Below are positions 17,559-26,236 of a stretch of 45,257 bases of DNA, piece by piece. The first letter of the stretch is position 1, and every line of letters starts with the position of its first letter. The stretch comes from an uncultured Bacteroidota bacterium (GTDB lineage: Bacteria > Bacteroidota > Bacteroidia > AKYH767-A > OLB10). Both the position numbers and the translations under genes were made by a program. The stretch is taken from contig CAIRUC010000077.1 of assembly GCA_903881665.1 (NCBI GenBank), positions 1 through 45,257 on the forward strand, read 5' to 3'. The notes below the pieces were generated by a model that saw nothing but the letters and a program-made list of their open reading frames with translations, was not told where the DNA came from and searched no databases.

Positions 17559-18686
17559 ATGTCGGGCAGAATTTCTAAAATCCCTCTTCGTTTACGTATT
17601 CGTAAGCATAAAAGAACTCCTCCAGGTTCTTCTCCTGGACTTATTCACCCCGCCGAAGACGCTCGTGAACCTAAACTTTTTATTACTTCTTATGGTAACG
17701 ATCATCACCTCGAATTACCCGTTCATTCATTGAGTGATATTCATTCTCGTTTAGCTCATTATCCTAATTTGTCGCATTGGATTGAAGTAAGGGGCTTCGG
17801 AAATCGTAATTTGCTTGAACAGCTTTGCAACGATTTTGATATTCATGCAATGGAGATGGAGGATGTGGTAAATACGTATCAACGTCCTAAAATGGAGGAG
17901 CATAGTCGTCATTTATTTGTTGTTACAAGGGTAATCAGTCGCTGTGGCGATGGACTGCTGAAAAATGATCAGTTGTCGTTGTTTGTTGGTAATAATGTAA
18001 TCATTAGTATGCAGGAGCATTATGATGATTATTTTGAGCCGGTCCGATCTCGTTTGAGAGGAGGAAAAGGATTAATGCGTACCTACGGTGTCGATTATCT
18101 TGCATATTCACTTTTAGATGCAGTAGTAGATACTTATTTTCCCTTACTCGAACATATAGGCGATAAACTTGATGAACTCGAGGATGAGTTGTTCGATAAG
18201 CCAAACCGTATTTCTTTGCAAAAAATACAGGTTATTAAAAGAGAGTTGATTATTCTTCGTCGTACCGTTTTCGCTGAGCGCGATAAAATAAATGATTTGT
18301 TGCGCACCGTTTCTGTCTTTATGAATGATCAAACTAAATTGTATCTAAAGGATACTTACGATCATACTATTCAAGTGATGGATTTGGTGGAGTCTTATAA
18401 GGAGATTACAGCTTCGCTGATGGATATTTATTTGTCGAGCGTAAGTAATCGCATGAATCAAATTATGAAAGTCCTTGCCGTCATTTCTACTATTTTCATT
18501 CCTCTCACTTTTATTGTGGGTGTTTATGGTATGAATTTCGAAGATTTGAAAATCGATGGCGTTAATTATAATATGCCCGAATTACATTCTCCTTATGGTT
18601 ACATTGGTGTGGTGCTTTTTATGGTGGCTTTGGTTGTTGTTCAGTTGTTGGTGTTTTGGAGAAAAGGTTGGCTCGATAAATCATGA
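17559..18686 (+). CDS. corA: CorA magnesium/cobalt transporter
   Basis: A 375-residue pentameric inner-membrane channel for Mg2+. The long cytosolic N-terminal part (to about 300) carries the alpha/beta and helical funnel domain; two C-terminal helices lie at about 303-322 and 347-367, with the selectivity motif GMN at 324-326 (VGVYGMNFEDL). The basic N-terminal 30 residues (RLRIRKHKRT) extend beyond many CorA proteins. The loop between the two helices carries extra acidic residues. The stop codon overlaps the priA start (ATGA), so the two genes are translationally coupled. No M-box riboswitch is visible; the leader is too short for one. Confidence 0.96.
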   Translation: MSGRISKIPLRLRIRKHKRTPPGSSPGLIHPAEDAREPKLFITSYGNDHHLELPVHSLSDIHSRLAHYPNLSHWIEVRGFGNRNLLEQLCNDFDIHAMEMEDVVNTYQRPKMEEHSRHLFVVTRVISRCGDGLLKNDQLSLFVGNNVIISMQEHYDDYFEPVRSRLRGGKGLMRTYGVDYLAYSLLDAVVDTYFPLLEHIGDKLDELEDELFDKPNRISLQKIQVIKRELIILRRTVFAERDKINDLLRTVSVFMNDQTKLYLKDTYDHTIQVMDLVESYKEITASLMDIYLSSVSNRMNQIMKVLAVISTIFIPLTFIVGVYGMNFEDLKIDGVNYNMPELHSPYGYIGVVLFMVALVVVQLLVFWRKGWLDKS

Positions 18687-21169
18687 TGGACGCTGATGAT
18701 TGTTCTTTTGTTGATGTGATACTTCCATTGGCACTGCCCGAGTTGTTTACCTATGCAGTTCCTGAGAGTATGCGTGATACTATTCGCCGTGGACTACGTG
18801 TTGTGGTGCAATTCGGTCGTCAACGTGTATATGCTGCGCTCGTTTTTAATTTGCATAATCATCCTCCAACAAATTATGAAACAAAAGAAATTTTGAGTGT
18901 AATCGATGATCAGCCTATTGTTAATGATGAGCAGTTTCGTTTGTGGCAATGGATCTCCGATTATTATCTTGCTCTTCCAGGAGAGTTGATGTTGGCTGCA
19001 CTCCCTTCCGCTCTTCGATTGCAAAGTGAATCGGTAATTGTTCCGAATGAAGAGTTCGATGGAGATGCTTCGGCGCTAACTGATCGAGAGTACTTGATTT
19101 ATGAGGCATTGCAGCTGAAACCAGTGCTGACTATTTCTGATATATCAAAAATTCTTTCTGTAAAGTTTGTGATGCCTGTTTTACGTAACTTGGTTAAGAA
19201 GAAGGTGGTTTTGGTTCTCGAAACGCTCGACGAAAAATATAAACCACGTTTCGTAGAAATGGTTTCTCTTCATCCCGATTTAAATAATGATGATAAAGCG
19301 GTTGAGGCAGTTATTGCTTCTATCGAAAAAAAAGCGCCTAAGCAGGTCGATTTATTGTTAGCTTTTTATCAGCATACGCGTGAGCTCGGTCAGCTTGATG
19401 TTGTGAAATCATATTTGCTTAAGAAGGCGAATGTAACGGCTTCGGTATTGGCTGCCCTTGAAAAGAAAAAAGTATTATTAGTAACTTCTGTGCAGGCCGA
19501 TCGGATGCCAGTGTATAACGGTGATGTAGTACCGCCAAAGTCTTTAAGCCCCGATCAAAATCAAGCCTTGTCAGATATTCGACAAGCTTTCGATAATAAA
19601 AAAGTTACGTTGTTGCATGGTGTTACTTCTTCTGGTAAAACGGAGTTGTATATACATCTCATCGAAGATAAATTACGAGAGAATAAACAAGTGCTTTATC
19701 TATTACCTGAAATTGCTTTAACGACGCAAATTATTCGTCGACTTCAACGTCATTTCGGAAATAGTTTACTTGTGTACCATAGTCGTTTTAATGAGCACGA
19801 AAGGGTAGAGGTGTGGAATAAAATTCTAGATGATAATTTGTCGGATACCTCTGCTAAAATTGTGGTCGGTGCCCGTTCTTCTGTCTTTCTTCCTTTTTCT
19901 AAATTAGGATTGGTTATCGTAGATGAAGAGCATGATCATAGTTATAAACAGGTAGACCCTTCTCCGCGTTATAACGGACGCGATGTGGCGGTGGTGCTCG
20001 CTAATCAACAAGATGCTGATGTGTTGCTAGGGTCGGCTACTCCTTGCCTGGAGTCGTATTTTAATGCGTTGTCGGGTAAGTATGCGTTAGTAAATCTCGA
20101 TAAACGTCACGCCGGATTAGAAATGCCACAAGTTGAATTACTCGATTTGAAACGGGCCATGAAACGTAAAGAAATGAATGGAAATTTTTCTGCTCGTTTA
20201 ATTGAAAGAATTTCTGAAGTATTGGCAAACGGGCATCAAGTAATCTTGTTTCAAAACCGGCGTGGTTTTGCTCCTTTCCTCGAGTGTAATGCTTGTTCTT
20301 GGGTGCCCACTTGCCTTAATTGTGATGTCTCTCTTACATATCATAAAGTAAAGAATGAATTGCGATGTCATTATTGCGGATTCATTGCCGCTATTCCTCT
20401 TAAATGCGGAACGTGCGGCGAACATGATATTCGTATGCGTGGCTTCGGTACCGAACGAATTGAAGAGGATTTAAAAATTTTATTGCCGGATGTTAAAGTA
20501 GGGCGACTCGATCATGATACTACGCGAAGTAAAATGGGGTATCAACGTATTTTGGGTGAGTTCGAAGAGGGAAATATCGATGTGCTGGTAGGAACTCAAA
20601 TGGTTACGAAGGGCCTCGATTTCGATAGGGTTAATTTAGTGGGTATCCTTAATGCTGATTCTATGTTGCACTTTCCCGATTTCCGTTCTTATGAAAGAGG
20701 ATTTCAATTGATGTCGCAAGTAAGCGGACGAGCAGGTAGGAAAAATCAAACGGGTTCTGTTTTATTACAAACATATGATCCTGGAAATTGGGTGCTTCAG
20801 CATGTAATCCGTCACGATTTTAAAGGCTTTTATGAGAAGGAATTGATTGAGCGATATAATTTCGGTTTTCCACCATATACACGTTTAATTGAGATTCGCT
20901 TAAAACATAAGGATCCGTATAAAATTGATAAGTCGGCCGATGCGTTAACGAATGAACTGAAAAAAACTTTTGGAAAACGTGTGCTTGGCCCTACAATTCC
21001 AACGGTAACGCGTGTGCGTAATTATTATCTTAGAACAGTTTTGCTGAAGCTTGAAAAAACATTAAGTGTGGCCGATGTTAAGAGAAAACTTACTAAGTCG
21101 ATTAGTGATTTTAAAAAAATACCGGATCATCAGCAACTAATTGTTCAAATAGATGTGGATCCTGTTTAA
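18683..21169 (+). CDS. priA: primosomal helicase PriA
   Basis: An 828-residue 3'-5' DNA helicase that recognises stalled forks and D-loops and reloads the replicative helicase. The N-terminal DNA-binding region spans about 1-290. Walker A is GVTSSGKT (313-320) and Walker B DEEH (414-417). Eight zinc-binding cysteines are all present at 535, 538, 544, 547, 562, 565, 575 and 578. QVSGRAGR (motif VI) follows near residue 680. Length is normal for Bacteroidota PriA. Its ATG overlaps the corA stop by four bases; a second ATG follows immediately. Two partner genes of restart (priB, dnaT) are normally absent from this phylum and are not seen here. Confidence 0.97.
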   Translation: MMDADDCSFVDVILPLALPELFTYAVPESMRDTIRRGLRVVVQFGRQRVYAALVFNLHNHPPTNYETKEILSVIDDQPIVNDEQFRLWQWISDYYLALPGELMLAALPSALRLQSESVIVPNEEFDGDASALTDREYLIYEALQLKPVLTISDISKILSVKFVMPVLRNLVKKKVVLVLETLDEKYKPRFVEMVSLHPDLNNDDKAVEAVIASIEKKAPKQVDLLLAFYQHTRELGQLDVVKSYLLKKANVTASVLAALEKKKVLLVTSVQADRMPVYNGDVVPPKSLSPDQNQALSDIRQAFDNKKVTLLHGVTSSGKTELYIHLIEDKLRENKQVLYLLPEIALTTQIIRRLQRHFGNSLLVYHSRFNEHERVEVWNKILDDNLSDTSAKIVVGARSSVFLPFSKLGLVIVDEEHDHSYKQVDPSPRYNGRDVAVVLANQQDADVLLGSATPCLESYFNALSGKYALVNLDKRHAGLEMPQVELLDLKRAMKRKEMNGNFSARLIERISEVLANGHQVILFQNRRGFAPFLECNACSWVPTCLNCDVSLTYHKVKNELRCHYCGFIAAIPLKCGTCGEHDIRMRGFGTERIEEDLKILLPDVKVGRLDHDTTRSKMGYQRILGEFEEGNIDVLVGTQMVTKGLDFDRVNLVGILNADSMLHFPDFRSYERGFQLMSQVSGRAGRKNQTGSVLLQTYDPGNWVLQHVIRHDFKGFYEKELIERYNFGFPPYTRLIEIRLKHKDPYKIDKSADALTNELKKTFGKRVLGPTIPTVTRVRNYYLRTVLLKLEKTLSVADVKRKLTKSISDFKKIPDHQQLIVQIDVDPV

Positions 21170-21352
21170 TTGCTTTATTAGCGGTTGATTTGATATTAAA
21201 GCGTATTTCTTGCACTTGTTTTATTTGCAAGCAATGACTTTTTAGATGCATCTGTAAGTGAACATAATTCTTTTATCTCTCATTGTTAAGTTTGTTACAC
21301 AATATTTAGTTTCGATTTCGTTTATTTGAAAGGAATTATTCAAATTTGTAAA

Positions 21353-22072
21353 ATGAACAGGATATACCTTATATGTAACTTATTGTTTCTTTCTTATTTC
21401 GCGGAGGCTCAAGCGGGCGCAAAGTTGAAGTCTTTTCAGGTCTATAAAGGAGATACAATTAACCGACTCGATATTTCAGATAAAAAACAAGGTGTTTGGA
21501 AAAAATATTATAAAACAGATACTCTTTGTGCAGAATCATTTTTTGTAAATAATGTTCCTGTGGGTAAATCTTCTTCTTGGTATGAGTCGGGAAAGTTGAA
21601 GGCTCAAGTCGTGAATTCTAAAGACGGGAAATCTGGGAAAGGTATCAGTTATTATGAATCTGGAAAGTTGCTTGCTAAGGGAAATTACAAGCTTCAAAAG
21701 AAAGATAGCGTGTGGCTGTATTTTAATGAAAATGAAAAAATGAAGGCTATCGAAGATTATAAATCGGGTAATCCTAATGGAAAATGGATGGTTTTTTATG
21801 AAAACGATAGTATTGCTGAAGTAAAGTATTATCTAAATGGTAAGCGGGAGGGAGCTTACCTTCAGCTAAATCAAGATGGAAATCGTATCCTTGAAATGAA
21901 CTATAAAAATGATCAGCCGGATGGAGTTGTTAAAGTTTTTTTTCCTGATGGTAAATTACAGGAAACAGGGAATTATAGAAAAGGTATTAAAGAGGGCTCT
22001 TGGATTACTTATGATGTAAACGGAAATATTTCTAATACTTCCGTTTACATTAACGGCGTCTTAAAGGAGTAA
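21353..22072 (+). CDS. exported MORN/YwqK-type repeat protein
   Basis: A 239-residue protein with signal peptide MNRIYLICNLLFLSYFAEAQ, so the ATG at 21353 is used rather than the TTG nine codons upstream. The rest is made of about eight repeats of 20-25 residues of the form G.W..Y...G.....Y.NG (for example SSWYESGKLKAQ, GKWMVFYENDSIAE, GSWITYDVNGNIS). This matches the MORN-like repeats of the YwqK antitoxin family and its many secreted Bacteroidota relatives. There is no nearby toxin gene, so the antitoxin label should not be carried over. It follows priA by 183 bases on the same strand. Function unknown. Confidence 0.8.
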   Translation: MNRIYLICNLLFLSYFAEAQAGAKLKSFQVYKGDTINRLDISDKKQGVWKKYYKTDTLCAESFFVNNVPVGKSSSWYESGKLKAQVVNSKDGKSGKGISYYESGKLLAKGNYKLQKKDSVWLYFNENEKMKAIEDYKSGNPNGKWMVFYENDSIAEVKYYLNGKREGAYLQLNQDGNRILEMNYKNDQPDGVVKVFFPDGKLQETGNYRKGIKEGSWITYDVNGNISNTSVYINGVLKE

Positions 22073-22209
22073 TCGATTTTTTAACTCAAGATGAACTTGT
22101 TTCTGAAAGAGGCAAAGCAAGTTGATTTTGTTGCTGAATGAATATCGATTTGTATTTCGTTTACTTTCGATTTGTTCGTTGATAAACAATAGAAAAATAT
22201 AGTTGCTAA

Positions 22210-22452
22210 TTATTCAATGGCAACTACTCCTTTTATTTCAGGAATTGCTTTTAATAGTGATTGTTCAATACCTGCTTTTAAGGTCATGTTACTCATCGAG
22301 CATGATGAACACGCACCTTCTAGTCGCACTTTAACAATCATGTCATCAGTAAGCTCTATGAATGATACATTTCCACTGTCTGCTTCTAAATAAGGTCGTA
22401 ATTGTGAGAGTGTGTCTTCAATTCGATCTATAATTTGCAAATTCTTCGTCAT
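22210..22452 (-). CDS. NifU C-terminal-domain Fe-S scaffold protein
   Basis: An 80-residue protein consisting only of the NifU-like (Nfu) domain. The cluster-binding CxxC is C48-S-S-C51 in RLEGACSSCSMSNMTLKAGIE-type sequence. It should carry or transfer [4Fe-4S] clusters in the cytosol. The ATG at 22452 follows the Mrp stop by seven bases, with AAAAAAGG before it, so the two genes form an operon. In Bacteroidota the Nfu domain and Mrp are commonly neighbours, which supports a joint role in cluster delivery. Confidence 0.92.
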   Translation of the reverse strand: MTKNLQIIDRIEDTLSQLRPYLEADSGNVSFIELTDDMIVKVRLEGACSSCSMSNMTLKAGIEQSLLKAIPEIKGVVAIE

Positions 22453-22459
22453 CCTTTTT

Positions 22460-23545
22460 TTATTTACTTACTTCTGCTGTTTTACTAGCATTTAAAATTG
22501 CTATTTGTTGAGCTACATTACCAGCAATGGTTAAAAGTGGTACGTACGCGGGGCTCGATTCGTCAAGGATGTCAGGATGGCCGCTGTCGCCTCCTTCACA
22601 AATACTTTGTACTAGTGGTAATTCTCCTAAGAATGGAATTGATAATTCTTTCGCCATGTTTCTACATCCCCCTTTGCCAAATAAATAATATTTATTATCC
22701 GGTAATTCAGCAGGGGTGAAGTAGGCCATGTTTTCTATCATTCCAATAATCGGTACGTTTATTTGTTCCATTCTAAACATCCCGATTCCTTTTAAGGTAT
22801 CGGCTAATGCTACTTGCTGTGGTGTTGAAACAATAACGGCTCCAGTTAATGGTACCGAACTGACTAATGTTAAATGCACGTCCCCAGTTCCTGGAGGTAG
22901 ATCAATAAACATATAGTCTAATTCGCCCCATTCAGCATCCGAAAATAATTGTTGTAATGCTTTTGATGCCATAGGACCACGCCATACTACTGCCTGCCCT
23001 GGATCTGTTAAAAATCCGATCGAAAGTAATTTTACACCGTACTTTTCAACCGGAATCATATACTGCTTTCCATCGCGTTCATTAACGTATAGTTTTTCGT
23101 TTTCAACTCCGAACATTATGGGCTGCGACGGACCATAAATATCGGCATCAATTAAACCTACTTTAGCTCCAGTTTGTGCCATTGCTATGGCTAGGTTGGC
23201 CGCTACTGTAGATTTTCCAACACCTCCTTTGCCAGAGGCTACAGCGATGATATTTTTTACGCCTTTTAAAAGATGATCTGCGGTGTTTCTATGTGAAGTT
23301 ACCTTTGCCGTCATGTTTACTGTTACTTCAGCCTCTTTGTCAACCATATGTATAATCGCATTCCGACATGCATTTGCAATGAGTTCTTTTAATGGACATG
23401 CTGGAGTTGTTAATATGACCGTAAAGCTTACTTTCTTTCCCTCAATTTGAATATCATCAATCATGTTTAAGGTGACTAGATCTTTTTTCAAATCTGGTTC
23501 TTCAACATGACTTAATGCTTCCAATACTTGCTCACGTGTAATCAT
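22460..23545 (-). CDS. mrp: Mrp/ApbC/NBP35-type Fe-S cluster carrier ATPase
   Basis: A 361-residue P-loop ATPase with an N-terminal MIP18/DUF59 domain (residues 1-85, EEPDLKKDLVTLNM) and the deviant Walker A GKGGVGKST at 105-113, then DADIYGPSQP and DLPPGTGD. It is expected to bind and transfer Fe-S clusters in the cytosol. The C-terminal CxxC that holds the bridging cluster in most ApbC/NBP35 proteins (NMSY.ICPHCG) is replaced by NMAYFTPAELPDNK; the other cysteine-bearing site is TPACPLKE in the N-terminal domain. Bacteroidota Mrp proteins may share this replacement (recollection). The adjacent Nfu protein carries a CxxC and may supply the missing ligand pair. Confidence 0.94.
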   Translation of the reverse strand: MITREQVLEALSHVEEPDLKKDLVTLNMIDDIQIEGKKVSFTVILTTPACPLKELIANACRNAIIHMVDKEAEVTVNMTAKVTSHRNTADHLLKGVKNIIAVASGKGGVGKSTVAANLAIAMAQTGAKVGLIDADIYGPSQPIMFGVENEKLYVNERDGKQYMIPVEKYGVKLLSIGFLTDPGQAVVWRGPMASKALQQLFSDAEWGELDYMFIDLPPGTGDVHLTLVSSVPLTGAVIVSTPQQVALADTLKGIGMFRMEQINVPIIGMIENMAYFTPAELPDNKYYLFGKGGCRNMAKELSIPFLGELPLVQSICEGGDSGHPDILDESSPAYVPLLTIAGNVAQQIAILNASKTAEVSK

Positions 23546-23571
23546 AATTTCAATAGTCGTTTAGTAGAGTT

Positions 23572-23579
23572 CAAAGGTA
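23572..23579 (-). promoter_or_regulatory. -7 promoter element of mrp-nfu
   Basis: TACCTTTG on the minus strand matches TAnnTTTG, 26 bases before the mrp ATG. No TTG at the ideal distance. Confidence 0.45.
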
Positions 23580-23635
23580 CAGTTATTCAAACAAATTAAT
23601 TGATTATATCAATCACAAATTCGGCTTGAAATAGG

Positions 23636-23659
23636 AAAGCCCCGTATTACCGGGGCTTT
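23636..23659 (-). terminator. hairpin after the DUF6580 gene
   Basis: AAAGCCCCG (23636-23644) pairs with CGGGGCTTT (23651-23659) around a six-base loop. It lies 19 bases after the DUF6580 stop. The T tail on the minus strand is weak, but the stem is strong. It isolates this gene from mrp. Confidence 0.7.
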
Positions 23660-23677
23660 AAATAGTTTTTTTAATTA

Positions 23678-24232
23678 TTAGTTGAGGGTTTTAGCCGCAA
23701 ACGTGGGAATATATCGGGTTATCAAAGCGTAACTTCCAAAAAAGGCAGTGTTGTAAAACAAGTCGCCTAATAAGGTTCCTTTAAAGAAGGGAATTGCCAT
23801 TATGTAGCATTGTGCAAGGCCACTCGCGGTATGTCCGTAATATCCCAATGCCCAAACACCAAAGTTCGTTAATATGAAAAAGGATAACGATCCTAATAGC
23901 GATCCAACCAAAATAGTTGAAGCTTTTATGTTTCCTCTTATGTAAATACCTAATAAGGTCGTTAAAGCCATACTTCCATAAACCCAAATCATCTGATCGT
24001 GAATTCCGGCTCCCGATGTGATTTGCAATAAAACATCACTAAAAAGCATCAAAGCCATAGGCAATATAAATGCAAGCTTTTTGTCTTTAATATAAGCTCC
24101 TCCGAATAGTGCAACTGCCCCTATTGGAGTAAAATTCATCGTATGAGGGATCAATCTGCTAAGCACTCCTATTAATAGTAGGGCAGTGATTAGCAACTTT
24201 TTCTTGTCTGAGGATGGAGTGGAAGTATTCAT
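23678..24232 (-). CDS. DUF6580 family putative transport protein
   Basis: A 184-residue polytopic membrane protein with about five hydrophobic segments (LLITALLLIGVLSRLI, IGAVALFGGAYI, LAFILPMALMLFSDVLL, STILVGSLLGSLSFFIL). MNFTPIGAVALFGGAYI near residue 32 and the small size fit DUF6580, a group resembling ECF S-components that bind small substrates. No ECF ATPase or T component is in the window. It stands alone on the minus strand with terminators on both sides. Substrate unknown. Confidence 0.75.
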   Translation of the reverse strand: MNTSTPSSDKKKLLITALLLIGVLSRLIPHTMNFTPIGAVALFGGAYIKDKKLAFILPMALMLFSDVLLQITSGAGIHDQMIWVYGSMALTTLLGIYIRGNIKASTILVGSLLGSLSFFILTNFGVWALGYYGHTASGLAQCYIMAIPFFKGTLLGDLFYNTAFFGSYALITRYIPTFAAKTLN

Positions 24233-24432
24233 AGTTTATTTCTGGATGCGAATATAGCAGGAACTTTACAGTTATTAAAAGATTACGGTCAACTTATATG
24301 GTTCTTTTTCACTGTAAAGGGTAAAAATGACTATCCTTGCTACTATTCATTGCCTACTATTTTAAGGTTATAAATACACTTTTTGTCTGCTGATAAATCA
24401 AACTACATTTAATTTCTAATATAAAGGCAATA

Positions 24433-25179
24433 TTAATTGTTTTCTGTATTCCATATTTTCCATGATTCTTCTGCCTGACGTACTAACATGTCGTAGCCGT
24501 TTTTGGTCATGGCTCCTCTTTCTGCTCCTTTTTTGAGGAAAAGGGTTTCGGTAGGGTTATAGATCAAATCAATCAAAAGATGAAATTTGTGGATTCCTGA
24601 ATAGGGAATTTCAGGGAGGTTTTCTGTATGTGGATGCATGCCCAAAGGAGTGCAGTTTATAATCAATGGGGCATTTCGAACATCAATCTGCCTTATATTT
24701 TCATACGAAATTCGGTTGAGTTTATTGCCTGGATTTCTGCTTACTATTTGATAGTCGATCTCCAGCTTTTCAAGTGCATAAATTACGGCTTTTGTTGCGC
24801 CTCCATCACCTAGTATTAATGCTGAAGTATGCCACGGCTTTAAAAGAGGGCGTAGTGTTTCAGTGAAGCCTATCCTATCGGTATTATATCCTTTGTAATG
24901 GCCCGAGGGCATTTTCTTTAGCACATTTACGGATCCTATTTTTTTGCATTCTTCCGAAAGTTCAACTAAACATTCTAACGATTTTTGTTTCCAGGGAATG
25001 GTGATGTTTACCCCGTCAAATTGGCCTGCCTCTATAAATTCTTTGAGACTTTTTTCGTCTTCAATTTCTATGTTCTCATAGCTAAATTCGGTTAGTCCTT
25101 CTCTTTCAAATTTTGAATGGAAATAAGATTTCGAAAAAGAATGTCCTAATGGATATCCGATTAGCGCGAATCGTTTCAT
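24433..25179 (-). CDS. aroE: shikimate dehydrogenase (NADP+)
   Basis: A 248-residue enzyme reducing 3-dehydroshikimate to shikimate in the chorismate pathway. YPLGHSFSKS (9-18) binds substrate, the catalytic Lys is K64 in NITIPWK, the catalytic Asp is D101 in YNTDRIG. The nucleotide loop is GDGGATKA near residue 122. It is shorter than E. coli AroE (272) but of normal Bacteroidota length. Its ATG overlaps the DedA stop codon (ATGA), so it is the last gene of the DedA-aroE pair. Confidence 0.95.
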   Translation of the reverse strand: MKRFALIGYPLGHSFSKSYFHSKFEREGLTEFSYENIEIEDEKSLKEFIEAGQFDGVNITIPWKQKSLECLVELSEECKKIGSVNVLKKMPSGHYKGYNTDRIGFTETLRPLLKPWHTSALILGDGGATKAVIYALEKLEIDYQIVSRNPGNKLNRISYENIRQIDVRNAPLIINCTPLGMHPHTENLPEIPYSGIHKFHLLIDLIYNPTETLFLKKGAERGAMTKNGYDMLVRQAEESWKIWNTENN

Positions 25180-25829
25180 TTTACTTTCGCAGTTTTGTGT
25201 TTTAAGTAAGTTATTAGCATAGGTAGTATTGATATTAAAATAATAAGTATTACTACTGCTTCAAAATGCTTTTTAACCCAATCAAATTGTCCGAAGAAAT
25301 ATCCCGATACCGACATTGTGCTAATCCAAAGTATGCCTCCTGCAATATCGTATGGAAGAAATTTTTGACTGTAGTTCATCTTTCCTATTCCTGCTACAAA
25401 GGGTGTGAAGGTGCGTACAATTGGAACAAATCTCGCCATAATAATGGCTTTTGTTCCAAACTTTTCGAAGAACTCATGCGTCTTGTCGAGATATTCTTTT
25501 TTTACCAACGCCTTTTTACCAATTTTTAATTGCGTGGCTTTAACTCCCAATGTTCTTCCTATAAAATAATTGCAATTGTCACCTGCAACGGCTGCTAATA
25601 TTAATACTCCTATTAGTGCTCCTAAGTTTAATCCTGTTGCTTCGTTGGCACATAATGCTCCTGCCGCAAAAAGCAGTGAATCTCCAGGAAGAAAGGGTAT
25701 AAATACTAAACCTGTTTCAATAAAAATAATCAGAAAAAGTATAACATAAACATATGGTCCATATTCGCTTACCATCGTAGAAAGATGGTCGTTGATGTGT
25801 AAAATAAAGTCTAGTAATTGTTGAATCAT
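25176..25829 (-). CDS. DedA family membrane protein
   Basis: A 217-residue inner-membrane protein. FLPGDSLLFAAG (after the first helix) and RFVPIVRTFTPFVAG near residue 135 are the two signature blocks of the DedA (SNARE-associated/VTT) family, several of which move undecaprenyl phosphate or other lipid phosphates across the membrane. The ATG at 25829 (MIQQLLDF) is preferred; a longer frame starting 19 codons earlier would cross the hairpin at 25861. Its stop overlaps aroE by four bases. The rhodanese-comA unit lies upstream behind a hairpin. Confidence 0.9.
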   Translation of the reverse strand: MIQQLLDFILHINDHLSTMVSEYGPYVYVILFLIIFIETGLVFIPFLPGDSLLFAAGALCANEATGLNLGALIGVLILAAVAGDNCNYFIGRTLGVKATQLKIGKKALVKKEYLDKTHEFFEKFGTKAIIMARFVPIVRTFTPFVAGIGKMNYSQKFLPYDIAGGILWISTMSVSGYFFGQFDWVKKHFEAVVILIILISILPMLITYLKHKTAKVK

Positions 25830-25860
25830 TATTAAATTATATAAATGGAGGTTAAATAAT

Positions 25861-25897
25861 AATACAGTTTGCAATTTAAACTGCAAACTGTATTTTT
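25861..25897 (-). terminator. strong hairpin between rhodanese and DedA genes
   Basis: A perfect 13-bp inverted repeat, AATACAGTTTGCA (25861-25873) and TGCAAACTGTATT (25882-25894), with an eight-base loop. On the minus strand the T tail is interrupted (ATTATTATTT), on the plus strand TTTTT follows. It lies 19 bases past the rhodanese stop and may attenuate rather than stop transcription into dedA-aroE. Confidence 0.65.
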
Positions 25898-25915
25898 AAT
25901 ATGAAAATGCTGTCG

Positions 25916-26236
25916 TTAAAAAACTTCTAATGTTTGGTCGATTTCTCTGGCATATTCCATTATGCCTCCTTTTAAATTATAAAGGTTCGTTAGTTGAAAT
26001 CTTTTTTCTATTTCGATGATGGCCGCTGCGCTTCTAGCCCCACTTCTGCAATGAATAATGACATCTTTATTTTTGTCGATTTTGTCGATTTCAGTAATTA
26101 CTGTACCTAAGGGAATTAATATTGCATTTAGGTTGCATGATTCATATTCATGTGGTTCTCTAACGTCGATAAGTTGAAAGTCAACTCCGTCATCTAACAT
26201 TTGTTTTAATTCCTGTACTGATTTTTCTTTCATCAT
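25916..26236 (-). CDS. single-domain rhodanese
   Basis: A 106-residue cytosolic sulfurtransferase. The active-site loop is CRSGARS with the persulfide cysteine at C63; LIDVREPHEYE (22-32) is the conserved entry block. It should move sulfane sulfur, for example from thiosulfate, releasing sulfite. It starts by ATGA overlap with the phosphosulfolactate synthase gene, which uses sulfite, so a link in sulfur supply is plausible though inferred. Two adjacent ATG codons (26236, 26233) are possible starts. Confidence 0.92.
   Translation of the reverse strand: MMKEKSVQELKQMLDDGVDFQLIDVREPHEYESCNLNAILIPLGTVITEIDKIDKNKDVIIHCRSGARSAAAIIEIEKRFQLTNLYNLKGGIMEYAREIDQTLEVF

Noticed and set aside
21353..22072. 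YwqK antitoxin annotation
   Set aside because: The repeat pattern fits, but the protein is exported and no toxin gene is next to it. The repeat family is kept; the antitoxin role is not.
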